Of a stretch of 31,056 nucleotides of DNA, positions 17,167 to 26,282 are shown in pieces. Under the pieces are notes generated by a model. It was not told the DNA's origin and searched no databases. It worked only from the letters and a program-made list of their open reading frames with translations. The DNA comes from RGIG3701 sp964438515 (lineage in GTDB: Bacteria > Planctomycetota > Planctomycetia > Pirellulales > Thermoguttaceae): assembly GCA_964438515.1 (NCBI GenBank), contig CAYTLK010000039.1, positions 1-31,056 on the forward strand, in the 5' to 3' direction. Within the stretch, counting starts at the first letter, position 1. Each line of letters begins with the position of its first letter. A program made the translations under genes and the position numbers.

Positions 17167-19812
17167 ATGTTGAATATGAATAAATTTACAACCAAGTCGC
17201 AGGAAGCGATCGCAAACGCCCAGCAGCTCGCGGCGTCCCAGAACAATCCGGAAATCACGTCGGTTAATCTGCTTGTGACGCTTTTGCAGGAAAACGGCGG
17301 AATCGTCGAGATGCTGCTGGAACATCTTGGAATCCGAAAGGACCAGATTCGTGCGATTGCGGAGGCGGAACTGAAATCTCTGCCGAAAATCAGCGGCGGC
17401 GATGTGGGTTTAAGCCGTGAATTGCAGAACGTTTTGCAGACGGCACAGACCGAAGCGGATAAAATGGGGGACGAATTCGTTTCGACCGAACACATTTTGC
17501 TCGCAATGTCGATGGTGGAGTCGAAGGCGCAGGAAATCCTGAAAGTCGCGCAAATTACGGCAGAAAAGATTCGTACCGCTCTCGCGCCTCTGCGGGGGTC
17601 GCAGCGCGTCACCGACCAAGATCCCGAAGCGAAATTTGCGGCTCTCGAACGTTACGGAATCGACCTCGTGAAACGGGCGCGCGATGGAAAACTCGACCCC
17701 GTCATCGGACGCGATAATGAAATTCGTCGTGTTATTCAGGTTCTTTCTCGCCGTACGAAAAACAATCCGGTACTGATTGGCGAGCCGGGCGTCGGAAAAA
17801 CGGCCATTGCGGAGGGACTGGCGCTGCGAATCGTCGAGTCGGACGTTCCGCAGTCGCTGAAAAATCATTCGGTCATCGCGCTCGACATGGGTGCGCTCGT
17901 AGCGGGCGCCAAATTCCGCGGAGAGTTTGAAGAGCGGCTCAAAGCCGTCCTGAAAGAAGTCGAATCTGCGGAAGGAAACGTCATTTTGTTCATCGACGAG
18001 CTTCATACGGTCGTCGGAGCCGGTCGCGCAGAAGGAGGTTCCGATGCGGCAAACCTGCTGAAACCGGCGCTCGCACGCGGTGAATTACGGTGCATCGGAG
18101 CCACAACGCTCGACGAGTACCGAAAGTACATCGAAAAAGACCCGGCGCTCGAACGTCGTTTTCAGCCCGTCATGGTGGGTGAACCCAGCGTCGAAGACAC
18201 CATTTCGATTCTGCGCGGGTTGAAACCTCGTTACGAAGCCCATCATAAAGGCGTGAAAATCAAGGATTCGGCACTTGTTGCGGCGGCGAAACTGTCGTAT
18301 CGGTACATCACCGAACGATTTTTGCCCGATAAAGCAATCGACCTCATGGATGAAGCGACTTCACGGCTCGCGATGGAACTCGAGAGCGTTCCGGAACCGA
18401 TCGATCAAATTCAGCGAAAGCTGGTTCAGCTGGAACTTGCGGCCCGACAGCTCGCCGACGAGACGGAGGAACACGCAAAAGCGCGTCTCGCAGAAATTGA
18501 AGCGGAAATGCGTGAAAAACGAGAAGAACTTGCGGAACTTCGGCGTCAGTGGGACCTCGAAAAGGCCGGCGTCGTCGATACGCAGGCGATTCGAAATCAA
18601 CTCACCGCCGCCGAACACGATCGCGACATGCTGAACGCGGCGATTCGAAACAAGCAGTCGATGGGACAGATTCCGAACGAAACGGACTTTCAGAAACTGT
18701 ACGAGCTGGATTTGCACTGCAAGCAGCTCAACGCGCAGCTCGAAAAAACGTCGAAAGACGCGGAAGAACTGGAAGATACGGAGAAAAATTCCGGGAAACG
18801 CCGTCTTCTCCGCAAGGAGGTCGGACCCGAAGAAATCGCGGAGGTGGTGAGCGCCTGGACCGGAATTCCCGTTTCGAGAATGATGGAGACCGAACGAGAA
18901 AAACTCCTCGACCTTGAAAAACGAATCCACGAACGAGTCGTCGGACAGGACGACGCAGTAAAAGCCGTCGCGAACGCAGTGCGTCGAAGCCGAGCAGGAA
19001 TTCAGGCGGAAAATCGACCGATCGGGTCGTTCATCTTCCTGGGACCTACAGGCGTCGGAAAAACGGAACTGTGCAAGGCGCTTGCGGAGGTGATGTTCGA
19101 CGACGAAAACGCGATGCTGCGTCTCGATATGTCGGAATTTATGGAGCGTCACACCGTTTCGCGGCTCATCGGCGCCCCTCCAGGATACGTGGGGTACGAA
19201 GAAGGCGGACGTTTGACCGAAGCGGTTCGACGCCGTCCGTACTGCGTCATTTTGCTCGACGAAGTGGAAAAGGCGCATCGCGACGTCTTCAACATCCTTT
19301 TACAGGTGCTCGACGACGGTCGTCTGACGGACAATTTGGGACACACGGTTGATTTTTCCAACACGATCATCGTGATGACGTCCAATATTGGAAGCCGAAG
19401 CATTCAGGAACTGACTGCCGAAGGCGCCGCCGAGGTGGAAATTCAGGCCGCGACGCGCAAAGCGCTGCAGGAAGTGTTTCTTCCGGAGTTCCTGAATCGT
19501 GTGGATGAAACGATTGTGTTCAATCCGCTCAAGCGCGAGCAAATCAACGACATTGTGCGTATTCAGCTCAAACTGCTGCAAAAACGTCTTGCGGAACATG
19601 AAATAACGTTCCAGGTTTCGGATGCGGCAATCGACGCCATTGCGGAAGAGGGTTACGATCCGATTTACGGTGCGCGGCCCTTGAAACGAGTGATTCAGCA
19701 GCGCCTTGAAAACGCGTTGGCCGTACGGCTCTTGCAGGAGAAATCGATCGACGGACTTCATATTTCCGTTGATTTCAAAAAGGAACAATACGTTTTCGAC
19801 ATTCAGAAATAG
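17167..19812 (+). CDS. clpB: ATP-dependent disaggregase ClpB (Hsp100)
   Basis: ClpB works with DnaK to extract proteins from aggregates. The 881 residues comprise: the N-domain (TTKSQEAIANAQQ, then repeat Clp_N motifs to about 150); AAA-1 with Walker A GEPGVGKTA (about 204-212) and Walker B ILFIDELHT (about 274-282); the ClpB-specific coiled-coil middle domain (about 410-535); AAA-2 with Walker A GPTGVGKTE (about 625) and the pore segment GYVGYEEGG; and the C-terminal YGARPLKRVIQQRLENALA. The middle domain separates it from ClpA and ClpC. AAGGAG at 17151-17156 is 10 nt from the first ATG. A second ATG three codons later would suit the family start but is farther from the ribosome-binding site. 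Confidence 0.97.
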   Translation: MLNMNKFTTKSQEAIANAQQLAASQNNPEITSVNLLVTLLQENGGIVEMLLEHLGIRKDQIRAIAEAELKSLPKISGGDVGLSRELQNVLQTAQTEADKMGDEFVSTEHILLAMSMVESKAQEILKVAQITAEKIRTALAPLRGSQRVTDQDPEAKFAALERYGIDLVKRARDGKLDPVIGRDNEIRRVIQVLSRRTKNNPVLIGEPGVGKTAIAEGLALRIVESDVPQSLKNHSVIALDMGALVAGAKFRGEFEERLKAVLKEVESAEGNVILFIDELHTVVGAGRAEGGSDAANLLKPALARGELRCIGATTLDEYRKYIEKDPALERRFQPVMVGEPSVEDTISILRGLKPRYEAHHKGVKIKDSALVAAAKLSYRYITERFLPDKAIDLMDEATSRLAMELESVPEPIDQIQRKLVQLELAARQLADETEEHAKARLAEIEAEMREKREELAELRRQWDLEKAGVVDTQAIRNQLTAAEHDRDMLNAAIRNKQSMGQIPNETDFQKLYELDLHCKQLNAQLEKTSKDAEELEDTEKNSGKRRLLRKEVGPEEIAEVVSAWTGIPVSRMMETEREKLLDLEKRIHERVVGQDDAVKAVANAVRRSRAGIQAENRPIGSFIFLGPTGVGKTELCKALAEVMFDDENAMLRLDMSEFMERHTVSRLIGAPPGYVGYEEGGRLTEAVRRRPYCVILLDEVEKAHRDVFNILLQVLDDGRLTDNLGHTVDFSNTIIVMTSNIGSRSIQELTAEGAAEVEIQAATRKALQEVFLPEFLNRVDETIVFNPLKREQINDIVRIQLKLLQKRLAEHEITFQVSDAAIDAIAEEGYDPIYGARPLKRVIQQRLENALAVRLLQEKSIDGLHISVDFKKEQYVFDIQK

Positions 19813-19825
19813 TCGGTTCGTTCAA

Positions 19826-19860
19826 AGGTTCGGCGGCATTTTGTCGCCGAACTTGTTTCT
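19826..19860 (+). terminator. Terminator after clpB
   Basis: A perfect 8-bp stem pairs GTTCGGCG at 19828-19835 with CGCCGAAC at 19845-19852. A U-rich stretch (TTGTTTCTT) follows. It lies 15 nt after the clpB stop, and the convergent transporter gene ends at 19904, so it may serve both directions. Confidence 0.7.
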
Positions 19861-19903
19861 TGGTACAAAAGGAATGGTTTTGAATCATCTTTGATACTTA
19901 CTC

Positions 19904-20908
19904 TTACAGAAACAGCCCGTGAGGGAAAATTTCCAGAAGACGCATTCCAAGAACGATCCAAAAAACCGCAATAATCGGCGTCAAAAGGTTCGTTGTCAGA
20001 ATCGATATCGTCGCAACACTGGGCGAACCGCCGTAAAGCTGCGTAAACATAATGATTAACATCGCGGTCGGCATCGCCGCCTGAACCACTAAAATCCGCT
20101 GCAAAAGAGGATTTCCCGGAACCATCAGCGCCGTGAAAATCATAAGTGCCGGAAAGAAAAACGCTCTGAAAAACAACGTCCAGCCCATCAGCTGATACGT
20201 GCGCGGCGAACGAAAATCGACGTGACGCATCGCGACTTGATCGTAAATCATCGCTCCAATGAAAATCAAAGGAAGCGTAATCTGCGCCTGACCGATACAT
20301 TCGATCGTCTTCGCAAGACACATCGGCAAATTCCCATCCGGCCCCATCCGAAAACCCATGAGATTCATGAATATCGCAACAAAAATCGTTACAAAGGGGG
20401 TGCTGAGAATATTTTTCCACCACCCTTTCTGCAAACCGCCTGCGATGCAGGGAACGATACAGATCCAGACGGAGAGTTCAATCCCCAAAATGAAAATGAA
20501 GAGAGCCGTCGCGTATTCCGGATTGTTCGGATACATAAACTGGATGATTGGAATCGGTACGTAACCGTAATTGTACAGCGCCGAAGTCGTCAGAAACGTG
20601 CGGCGCTCCGCGTCGTTCTGCAGACCGGTAAACCAAGCGGGAAGCGACGTGAAACCGCGCATGATGAACATCGCCGCCACAACGGACCCGAAGCCAAAAA
20701 GAGGCGCAATCCCGTACGCCGCCAAATCTTCACGCAGAGGGGTCGCGAGAATTTTGCTGAAAATCAAGCAGGGATAAAGTAAATTCAGGCACAAACTCAT
20801 CGCGGACTGGTCGGCTTGCGACGACAGACACTTAATGAAACGCAAAAAACCACCCAAAATGATAAGAAAAAATATCATTAGGGTGGCGTTTAAAACGGGT
20901 TCTATCAT
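19904..20908 (-). CDS. AEC-family (auxin efflux carrier-like) transporter
   Basis: The 334-residue integral membrane protein has about ten hydrophobic helices in the five-plus-five arrangement of the AEC family (PF03547). Recognisable parts are the N-terminal FFLIILGGFLRFIK, the SLCLNLLYPCLIFSKIL segment with the family Asn-x-x-x-Pro pattern, and the late helix QAAMPTAMLIIMFTQLYGG. Bacterial members move dicarboxylates, amino acids or similar small anions; the substrate is not deducible here. The start has no clear ribosome-binding site. The upstream PEP-CTERM gene on the same strand ends 43 nt before it with no obvious terminator between, so they may be co-transcribed. Confidence 0.88.
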   Translation of the reverse strand: MIEPVLNATLMIFFLIILGGFLRFIKCLSSQADQSAMSLCLNLLYPCLIFSKILATPLREDLAAYGIAPLFGFGSVVAAMFIMRGFTSLPAWFTGLQNDAERRTFLTTSALYNYGYVPIPIIQFMYPNNPEYATALFIFILGIELSVWICIVPCIAGGLQKGWWKNILSTPFVTIFVAIFMNLMGFRMGPDGNLPMCLAKTIECIGQAQITLPLIFIGAMIYDQVAMRHVDFRSPRTYQLMGWTLFFRAFFFPALMIFTALMVPGNPLLQRILVVQAAMPTAMLIIMFTQLYGGSPSVATISILTTNLLTPIIAVFWIVLGMRLLEIFPHGLFL

Positions 20909-20951
20909 ATATATTCAGTAAAAATCAGGACGTTTCCAGGATTCTAAAATT

Positions 20952-23432
20952 TCAGGCGGAAATCGTCCGCGAACGCGTGTTTCGGCGTTGGAAGCACAGC
21001 CCCCCTGCAAACGTCAGAACAAACAGCAGCCACGCAGCGGGTTCCGGCGCGCCGACGGAAAGCGTCAGAAGACCGTTCGGACCGAGATTGTATCCCCAGT
21101 CGCCGAGTCCCGCAACCTGAATATGATTCGCGAGGTCGCTCACATCCACGCCCGTCCCGAAATTCAAAACATCAATCTCGATTGGAGAAAGTCGGTCGCC
21201 GGAATAGTTTATCAAAATCGAAAAATCATCTCCGAGTGTCGTGGAATCCGCAAAAAATAGCGAGTTTTCGGTGCCGACGGATCGGTCGAGGTCGATGACG
21301 ATCTGACCGTCCAGCGTGAGGTCTCCCGCTTCCAATGCATCGGTGTAATTCATCGCGGACGATAGATACAAAGTACCATCTTCATTCACCGTCAGCCCGC
21401 CTAAACTTCCGGTTCCGCCGAGAGCTGCGCCCGCATTGACGACTGCGTTTTTGGTTGTTGTACCGTTATAAAAGATTTTTCCAACGTTTTCTGCCGCGTA
21501 CGGCGTCCCGAACTGAATCGCACTGGCTGAGGCTCCTGTAATGTTTCCAGTGATGAACGCATTCCCGACGCCGCCGTTGCTGAACTGGAGAGCGTTTTTC
21601 GACACAACCATATTGTTGCTCAGCGTCCGCGTCACTGCGTTTCCGCCCGCGTCCTGGGTCTCGAAATTCAAAACCGTCGTCGGCATATCGGTATTCAGGG
21701 TCAGCGTCCCGGTTCCGAAGGCTGAGTTGCTTCCGATTCCGAACCAGCAGCGCTGTTTCAAACTCTTTCCCGCATCATAACCGTACGCAATCGTTGTACC
21801 GCCGCTGTAGGAATTGTTTCCGCGGAGATAAATCGCGCCGCCATCTGCTTCGGCTCCGTAAGCAATCGCGCCGACGCCGGAAATGTCGCCTGTCAGAGTG
21901 ACGGAAGACTCGTCGCCGACCGAATTACCGTCGTCGCCGATTTTGTTCCAGCCGGCACGAATCGTGGTGGTTCCGGACTTAATCACGACGTCGTTCGGAA
22001 TCACTGGATTACTGACGTTCTGATTCACGATTTGCCCGCCGGTAAACGTGATGACGTTCGACTTTTTGTTTCCCATTTCGTTTCCGTAACGGAAATAAAT
22101 GTTTTTTGTGCTCGTAATCGTTCCTGTGAAATCGCTGCTGTTGTTGACGAAACGCACGTTATTCGCGACCGTCAGATTGATGTTTCCGGAGAGTTTTCCG
22201 TTATACGTCTGATAATCGCCGTACATGGTGAGGTTCAGCACTTCGCCGGCGTCGGTCGGGCCGGAAATTCCGACGGTTGAGCCGCCTGCCGTAATGAAAG
22301 CGGACGCGGGGTCCTGAAACGCAATCGTCCCGGTTCCCGTCGGTGTAATTTTTGCATCAGAGGTTCCGAAAGTGATAGTTCCCGTTCCTCCGTTGTAGAA
22401 ATTCATCGTTCCATTCACCGCCAGCGTGCTGAAGTTGATGGTTCCGGTGCTCGTGTTCGTGAGATTCATCGTTCCGCCCACCGTAAGCGTGGTGAAATTC
22501 AGAGCGCCGGTGCTCGTGTTCTTCACATTGAGCGTCGTGTCCGCTTTGGTCGTAACGCTGCTGAGCGTCACTTCGTTCGTGCCGTTATTCTGAATCTCAT
22601 GCGTCTTGAAATCCCCGGAAACGTTGTACGTGACGGCATTCGCAATGGCGGTCACTTTGGAAACGTCCAGCAAGGAATTTCCATAAAAATTCACGGCTGC
22701 CGTTCCGAATGCAGAGTTGGTTCCCGCAATGACGGTGACGTATTTGTTCGTGGCGTTCGTGTTTGGGGTTCCGTAAATATCGGTTCCGCCGGAATAAGTG
22801 TTCACGCCGTTCAGAGTGAAAATGCCGGGTGTTCCTTCGCCGTTATTTCCGTTGAAAACGAGCTTTTTCGTTCCGGAAATGATGCCGTTCAGCGTCATGT
22901 AGGCTTTGTATCCACCATCGTTCCAGCCGGCACGCATCGTATGGTCCCGATCTAAAAGAACGATGTCGCAGTCTAACACACAGTTTCGCACATTATCGTT
23001 TCCGCAGTTGACGATCTGACCGCCTCCGCTCCAGTAAAGCGTACCGGTTCCCGCTTCTTTTCCAGTGGAAAAATAAACGTTGCTTCCGCTCTGGTGATAG
23101 AAGTCGCCGACGAAATCGGTCGTGGAAGAGTTGAAACGAAGGTTTTGTGTCGCGGTGAAGTAAAAATCGAGATTCCCGCTGACTTTCCCCTGAAACGTTG
23201 TGCCGGAATAATTCGTAACGGCACCGTCGTAATAAAACGTTCCTTTTTCCCCGGCTGCCGTCGGACCCGTAATCGAGTCCGTTCGTGCAGGTACGGCCGC
23301 AAGTTCCGAGAGTTTCACCGTCTGACCGTTTCCGATTGGAATGTCCGCCGCCGAAACGGCTGCCGCAAACGAAAGAACAGCAGGAAAAACGAGGAGGAAC
23401 TCTGAAATTCGAACGAAAATGTATTTGAGCAT
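20952..23432 (-). CDS. PEP-CTERM surface protein with autotransporter-type beta repeats (second copy)
   Basis: The protein has 826 residues from the chosen ATG at 23432, which has AAGGTG about 5 nt upstream and a strong promoter about 100 nt before it. An in-frame ATG at 23486 would add 18 residues ahead of the signal peptide and is less likely. The signal peptide is MLKYIFVRISEFLLVFPAVL with cleavage near AVSA. The body repeats beta modules, including GNLDFYFTATQNLRFNSSTTD and its partial copy GNINLTVANNVRFVNNSSD, plus NSAFGTGTLTL and NSAFGTAAVNFYG. A short internal series with TLNVKNTSTGALNFTTL-type units lies mid-protein. The end is PEPAAWLLFVLTFAGGL then basic RR, a PEP-CTERM sorting tail. 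It is related in design to the 6486-8900 protein but not a recent duplicate. Confidence 0.87.
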   Translation of the reverse strand: MLKYIFVRISEFLLVFPAVLSFAAAVSAADIPIGNGQTVKLSELAAVPARTDSITGPTAAGEKGTFYYDGAVTNYSGTTFQGKVSGNLDFYFTATQNLRFNSSTTDFVGDFYHQSGSNVYFSTGKEAGTGTLYWSGGGQIVNCGNDNVRNCVLDCDIVLLDRDHTMRAGWNDGGYKAYMTLNGIISGTKKLVFNGNNGEGTPGIFTLNGVNTYSGGTDIYGTPNTNATNKYVTVIAGTNSAFGTAAVNFYGNSLLDVSKVTAIANAVTYNVSGDFKTHEIQNNGTNEVTLSSVTTKADTTLNVKNTSTGALNFTTLTVGGTMNLTNTSTGTINFSTLAVNGTMNFYNGGTGTITFGTSDAKITPTGTGTIAFQDPASAFITAGGSTVGISGPTDAGEVLNLTMYGDYQTYNGKLSGNINLTVANNVRFVNNSSDFTGTITSTKNIYFRYGNEMGNKKSNVITFTGGQIVNQNVSNPVIPNDVVIKSGTTTIRAGWNKIGDDGNSVGDESSVTLTGDISGVGAIAYGAEADGGAIYLRGNNSYSGGTTIAYGYDAGKSLKQRCWFGIGSNSAFGTGTLTLNTDMPTTVLNFETQDAGGNAVTRTLSNNMVVSKNALQFSNGGVGNAFITGNITGASASAIQFGTPYAAENVGKIFYNGTTTKNAVVNAGAALGGTGSLGGLTVNEDGTLYLSSAMNYTDALEAGDLTLDGQIVIDLDRSVGTENSLFFADSTTLGDDFSILINYSGDRLSPIEIDVLNFGTGVDVSDLANHIQVAGLGDWGYNLGPNGLLTLSVGAPEPAAWLLFVLTFAGGLCFQRRNTRSRTISA

Positions 23433-23534
23433 GACGCACCTTTTTTGGGTAAAGTTTAACCCCCGAAACCGTTGGGAAATTCTCAAGCGGAATCAGGTAT
23501 CGTTTGGAACAGAACGACCTCTGTATGAATGTAT

Positions 23535-23562
23535 ATTATATACCGATAAAAAGTGACGTCAA
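23535..23562 (-). promoter_or_regulatory. Strong sigma-70-type promoter of the second PEP-CTERM gene
   Basis: On the reverse strand, TTGACG (23557-23562) and a perfect TATAAT (23535-23540) are 16 nt apart. The start of transcription would be near 23528, about 95 nt before the ATG at 23432. Confidence 0.7.
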
Positions 23563-23643
23563 GTAAAAAAACGGGAATTTTGTCATTTTTAACCGATTTC
23601 TAATGAAAAAACACGAATTCCGGACGGGATGCAAATATTCCTC

Positions 23644-23672
23644 TTGCGCAGAATAAAAAAAAACGTTATTAT
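23644..23672 (+). promoter_or_regulatory. Sigma-70-type promoter of the beta-barrel protein gene
   Basis: TTGCGC at 23644-23649 and TATTAT at 23667-23672 are separated by 17 nt that include a nine-A run. Transcription would start near 23679. This favours translation from the ATG at 23732; the ATG at 23684 would be almost leaderless. Confidence 0.55.
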
Positions 23673-23731
23673 CTGATTGTCGTATGTTCACATCCTCCTT
23701 TGGACGTCCTTTCCGCTTCACGGAATCAGTG

Positions 23732-24829
23732 ATGAAAAGAAAATTCCCAAAATTCGTTTTCACGTTTTTTGTACCTGTACTCGCGTTCGTTTTCGTCGTT
23801 TTCGCCTCACCGGAAACGCGGAACGTCCTTGCGCAGGTAGGTGCGGCCAGCTCCACACTTCCGGCTGAACCGGCTCCTCCAGGAGCCTCGGCGGCGGGAA
23901 TTCAGGATCCGTACATGTCGCCCAGTTCCGCATCGCGTCCCCTGTTCGAGAACCCACCTTCCTCCCCATTCAGTTCTTTCGGATCGTTCGGCGGCGGAAA
24001 CGAAAGCAGCGCAGGAGCCGACACTGCCGGGACGCGTCTCTTCCAAAATTGGGGCGCAGACTTTACGTGGATTACGTCGAAAGCGGGTCCTCACAACATG
24101 GGACTTTTCCGCATGGATTTTTCCGGCGATGTTGCGCTCCCCGTCTTTGCAGCACAGGATCGTCCGGTGATGATTGAACCGCGTTTCGCGATCAACTACT
24201 GGAATGGACCGCAATCCGGAATCTACGACATGAGTTCCCACACCTTCGACGCCTCGCTCGGTCTGCGCTGGCTCCCGCAGTTCCAACTCTCCTCCATGGC
24301 GACCGCTTTGAAACTTGATTTAAGTTTCAACGTCGGTATTTATTCCGATTTCAAAAGCGTCACGAGCAAAAGTTTCCGTTTCCCAAGCTGGGCGTACGTC
24401 GGTTTCGATCTGACCAAGAATCTCGAAGTGAAAGTCGGAGCTTGGTATTTAGACCGTGTTCGATACAAAATTTTCCCCTCTGGCGGCGTCATTTGGCGTC
24501 CGAACGAACAGTGGCAGTTCGACATTTTGTTTCCGAGTCCGCAAATTACGTATCGGCCTGCCGGCGCAACGCTGAATAACATAAGTCTTTACGTTCGCGG
24601 CGATTACGGCGGAGGAAGCTGGACGGTCGACCATCTCGTTGGAGGAACCGTAAAAACCGATTATAACGATTACAGAGTCCTTTTTGGACTGAACTGGCAG
24701 GGACGAAATCAGCGTTCAGGGTACTTCGAGATGGGGCTTGCGATGGGTCGTGAGCTGTATTTTGCGGACTCCAGAAAATCGTACGATCTCGACACCGGTT
24801 TCATCATGCTTGCGGGATTCCACTTCTGA
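23732..24829 (+). CDS. Secreted outer-membrane beta-barrel protein (DUF6268-like)
   Basis: From the ATG at 23732 the product has 365 residues. An earlier in-frame ATG at 23684 would place 16 residues before the basic signal-peptide start MKRKFPKF. The signal peptide (about 1-35, cleaved near VLAQ) is followed by a Pro/Ala/Ser-rich linker to about 110. Alternating hydrophobic strands ending in aromatic residues follow (GLRWLPQF, LDLSFNVGIYSDF, WAYVGFDLTKNLEVKVGAWYL, YFEMGLAMG). The last residue is Phe (LAGFHF), as in outer-membrane barrels. The pattern resembles the DUF6268 family common in planctomycetes; this label is from memory. Function is unknown. It is transcribed divergently from the second PEP-CTERM gene. 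Confidence 0.75.
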   Translation: MKRKFPKFVFTFFVPVLAFVFVVFASPETRNVLAQVGAASSTLPAEPAPPGASAAGIQDPYMSPSSASRPLFENPPSSPFSSFGSFGGGNESSAGADTAGTRLFQNWGADFTWITSKAGPHNMGLFRMDFSGDVALPVFAAQDRPVMIEPRFAINYWNGPQSGIYDMSSHTFDASLGLRWLPQFQLSSMATALKLDLSFNVGIYSDFKSVTSKSFRFPSWAYVGFDLTKNLEVKVGAWYLDRVRYKIFPSGGVIWRPNEQWQFDILFPSPQITYRPAGATLNNISLYVRGDYGGGSWTVDHLVGGTVKTDYNDYRVLFGLNWQGRNQRSGYFEMGLAMGRELYFADSRKSYDLDTGFIMLAGFHF

Positions 24830-24875
24830 CACACAGTTTGAGGAATCACTGACGAAATCCAGAGTCCCATCTTTT

Positions 24876-24954
24876 TGCGAACGGGGAACGCAAGTCCCCT
24901 GTTTGGATTTTGCGTAACTCCGTTATTTCAGGGGACTTACATCACCCGCTCGCA
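24876..24954. repeat. Large two-tier inverted repeat between convergent genes
   Basis: The inner arms, 24892-24901 and 24929-24938, are a perfect 10-bp inverted repeat around a 27-nt loop. The outer arms, 24876-24885 and 24945-24954, match at 9 of 10 positions, with a symmetric 6 x 6 internal loop between. It lies after the beta-barrel gene and before the end of the sialidase-like gene, so it may be a bidirectional terminator or a palindromic repeat element. No T-run follows. Confidence 0.55.
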
Positions 24955-25028
24955 GATGTGAACTATTCTAAAGTTTTCAATTTGGATTGATTCAGCGTTT
25001 CCCTAAGAACGCAGTCTTCCAGGGAATT

Positions 25029-26282
25029 TTATCGTTCAGAATTCTTAACCGGAGCCTCAAGCGACTTCAGCGGGAAACGCGTCACGCCGCAGTTGCGGAG
25101 ATGATGATTCCCTGTGTAGGAAACGTACACAAATCCATCGTGTTCGAGAACGCACGGATAGTGCGAGGCGCTCTGGTGCGTCGAGGCCGTCACGTCACTC
25201 ACTTTCCAAATCGTCGAAAACGCTTTTTCTCCAGGCCGCGCAATCGCTATCACAAGCATGTTGCGCCCCATCCCAATCCCCTTCGTCGTCGGATTTCCTT
25301 TTTCGTCATATTGTACAATAATCTTACCGTCCGCATCACGCTGGAAAATGGGCAGATTGTACACAATGTAACGATAACCATTGCTGAAACGTCCCGCCGC
25401 GAACTTGGAACAAGAGGCGGCAAAGGTCCGATTTTCGATTTTCCGCCACGTTTCGCCGAAGTCGGAACTCTCGTAGAAGTTTGGAAATGGGGAGGATTCC
25501 AGCCGCGTCACCGCAAGAATGTGCGAGCCGTCCACGACGACTCCCGTTTCAGCAAAAACGTTCACGTAGTCGGTCTCCGGGTCGATTCGCACCATCCGCC
25601 ATGGTTTCTCAATTTCGGTCCCCTGACTGATGAAGACGACGGGAGTCGTACCGTTGATTTGACGCGTCGGCGGCATCAAACTCCCCGAAATGATATAATT
25701 TCCGTTTTCCATCCTCATCGGCTGCTGCATCGACAGGAATTTGTCGGCAATCGGTCCCAGAATCTTCCATGTTTTGCTTTCCGGCTGCCAGACTTGCAGA
25801 AGACACTGCGTCGGACGCTCTGCGCCGCGTTCCTGATTCGTAAAACAGTACAGTTTTCCATCCTGCGACAGAAACTGCAGTCCAACGTACATCAAACCAT
25901 CGTCGTTTCCGAGGTCCTGCACGGTTTCGAGGTCGGACCAATGCTGAAAGTCGGAGGAACGGCGAGCTTGCTGAATGGTTTTCCCCTGAAGCTCACTTTT
26001 CGGATTGTTGTACCATCCGACGATGAGTTCGCCGTTGAGTTCACCGATGGCGGTCTCGTGAAGAAACTTGTAGACGGGGTCCGCGTCGCAGTCTTGAACG
26101 ATGACGTGTTCTGCACCTTCCGGAAACACGACTTCCGCCTGAGTGGGATAGGGAGTCGCAGCGTTCCAAGGAGCTAAAAACGGAGGCGGAACCTCTTGTG
26201 CCGAAAGCATCGCGGGGACGCCGATGGTCAAAAAGGCTGCAAAAAGAATGAACATCGAGAGCGGCAGGGGTTGGTTTTTCAT
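25029..26282 (-). CDS. Secreted sialidase-like (BNR/Asp-box) protein
   Basis: The 417-residue protein has a signal peptide (MKNQPLPLSMFILFAAFLTI, cleaved near MLSA-QE). The rest is a probable six-bladed beta-propeller with an Asp-box SSDFGETW and a second degenerate one near residue 109 (SSDFQHW). Other family-like segments are GELIVGWYNNP and, near the end, DGFVYVSYTGNH. Families with this form include exo-alpha-sialidases and other glycan-processing enzymes acting outside the cytoplasm. The N-terminal FRIP motif of classical sialidases was not seen, so the substrate may not be sialic acid. No sugar-uptake genes are adjacent. No clear ribosome-binding site precedes the start. Confidence 0.75.
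   Translation of the reverse strand: MKNQPLPLSMFILFAAFLTIGVPAMLSAQEVPPPFLAPWNAATPYPTQAEVVFPEGAEHVIVQDCDADPVYKFLHETAIGELNGELIVGWYNNPKSELQGKTIQQARRSSDFQHWSDLETVQDLGNDDGLMYVGLQFLSQDGKLYCFTNQERGAERPTQCLLQVWQPESKTWKILGPIADKFLSMQQPMRMENGNYIISGSLMPPTRQINGTTPVVFISQGTEIEKPWRMVRIDPETDYVNVFAETGVVVDGSHILAVTRLESSPFPNFYESSDFGETWRKIENRTFAASCSKFAAGRFSNGYRYIVYNLPIFQRDADGKIIVQYDEKGNPTTKGIGMGRNMLVIAIARPGEKAFSTIWKVSDVTASTHQSASHYPCVLEHDGFVYVSYTGNHHLRNCGVTRFPLKSLEAPVKNSER

Noticed and set aside
14940..17612. An 890-codon open frame antisense to dnaK
   Set aside because: Long antisense frames opposite dnaK are a known result of its codon usage and were once misannotated as NAD-specific glutamate dehydrogenase. The sense strand has all Hsp70 motifs and a good ribosome-binding site.
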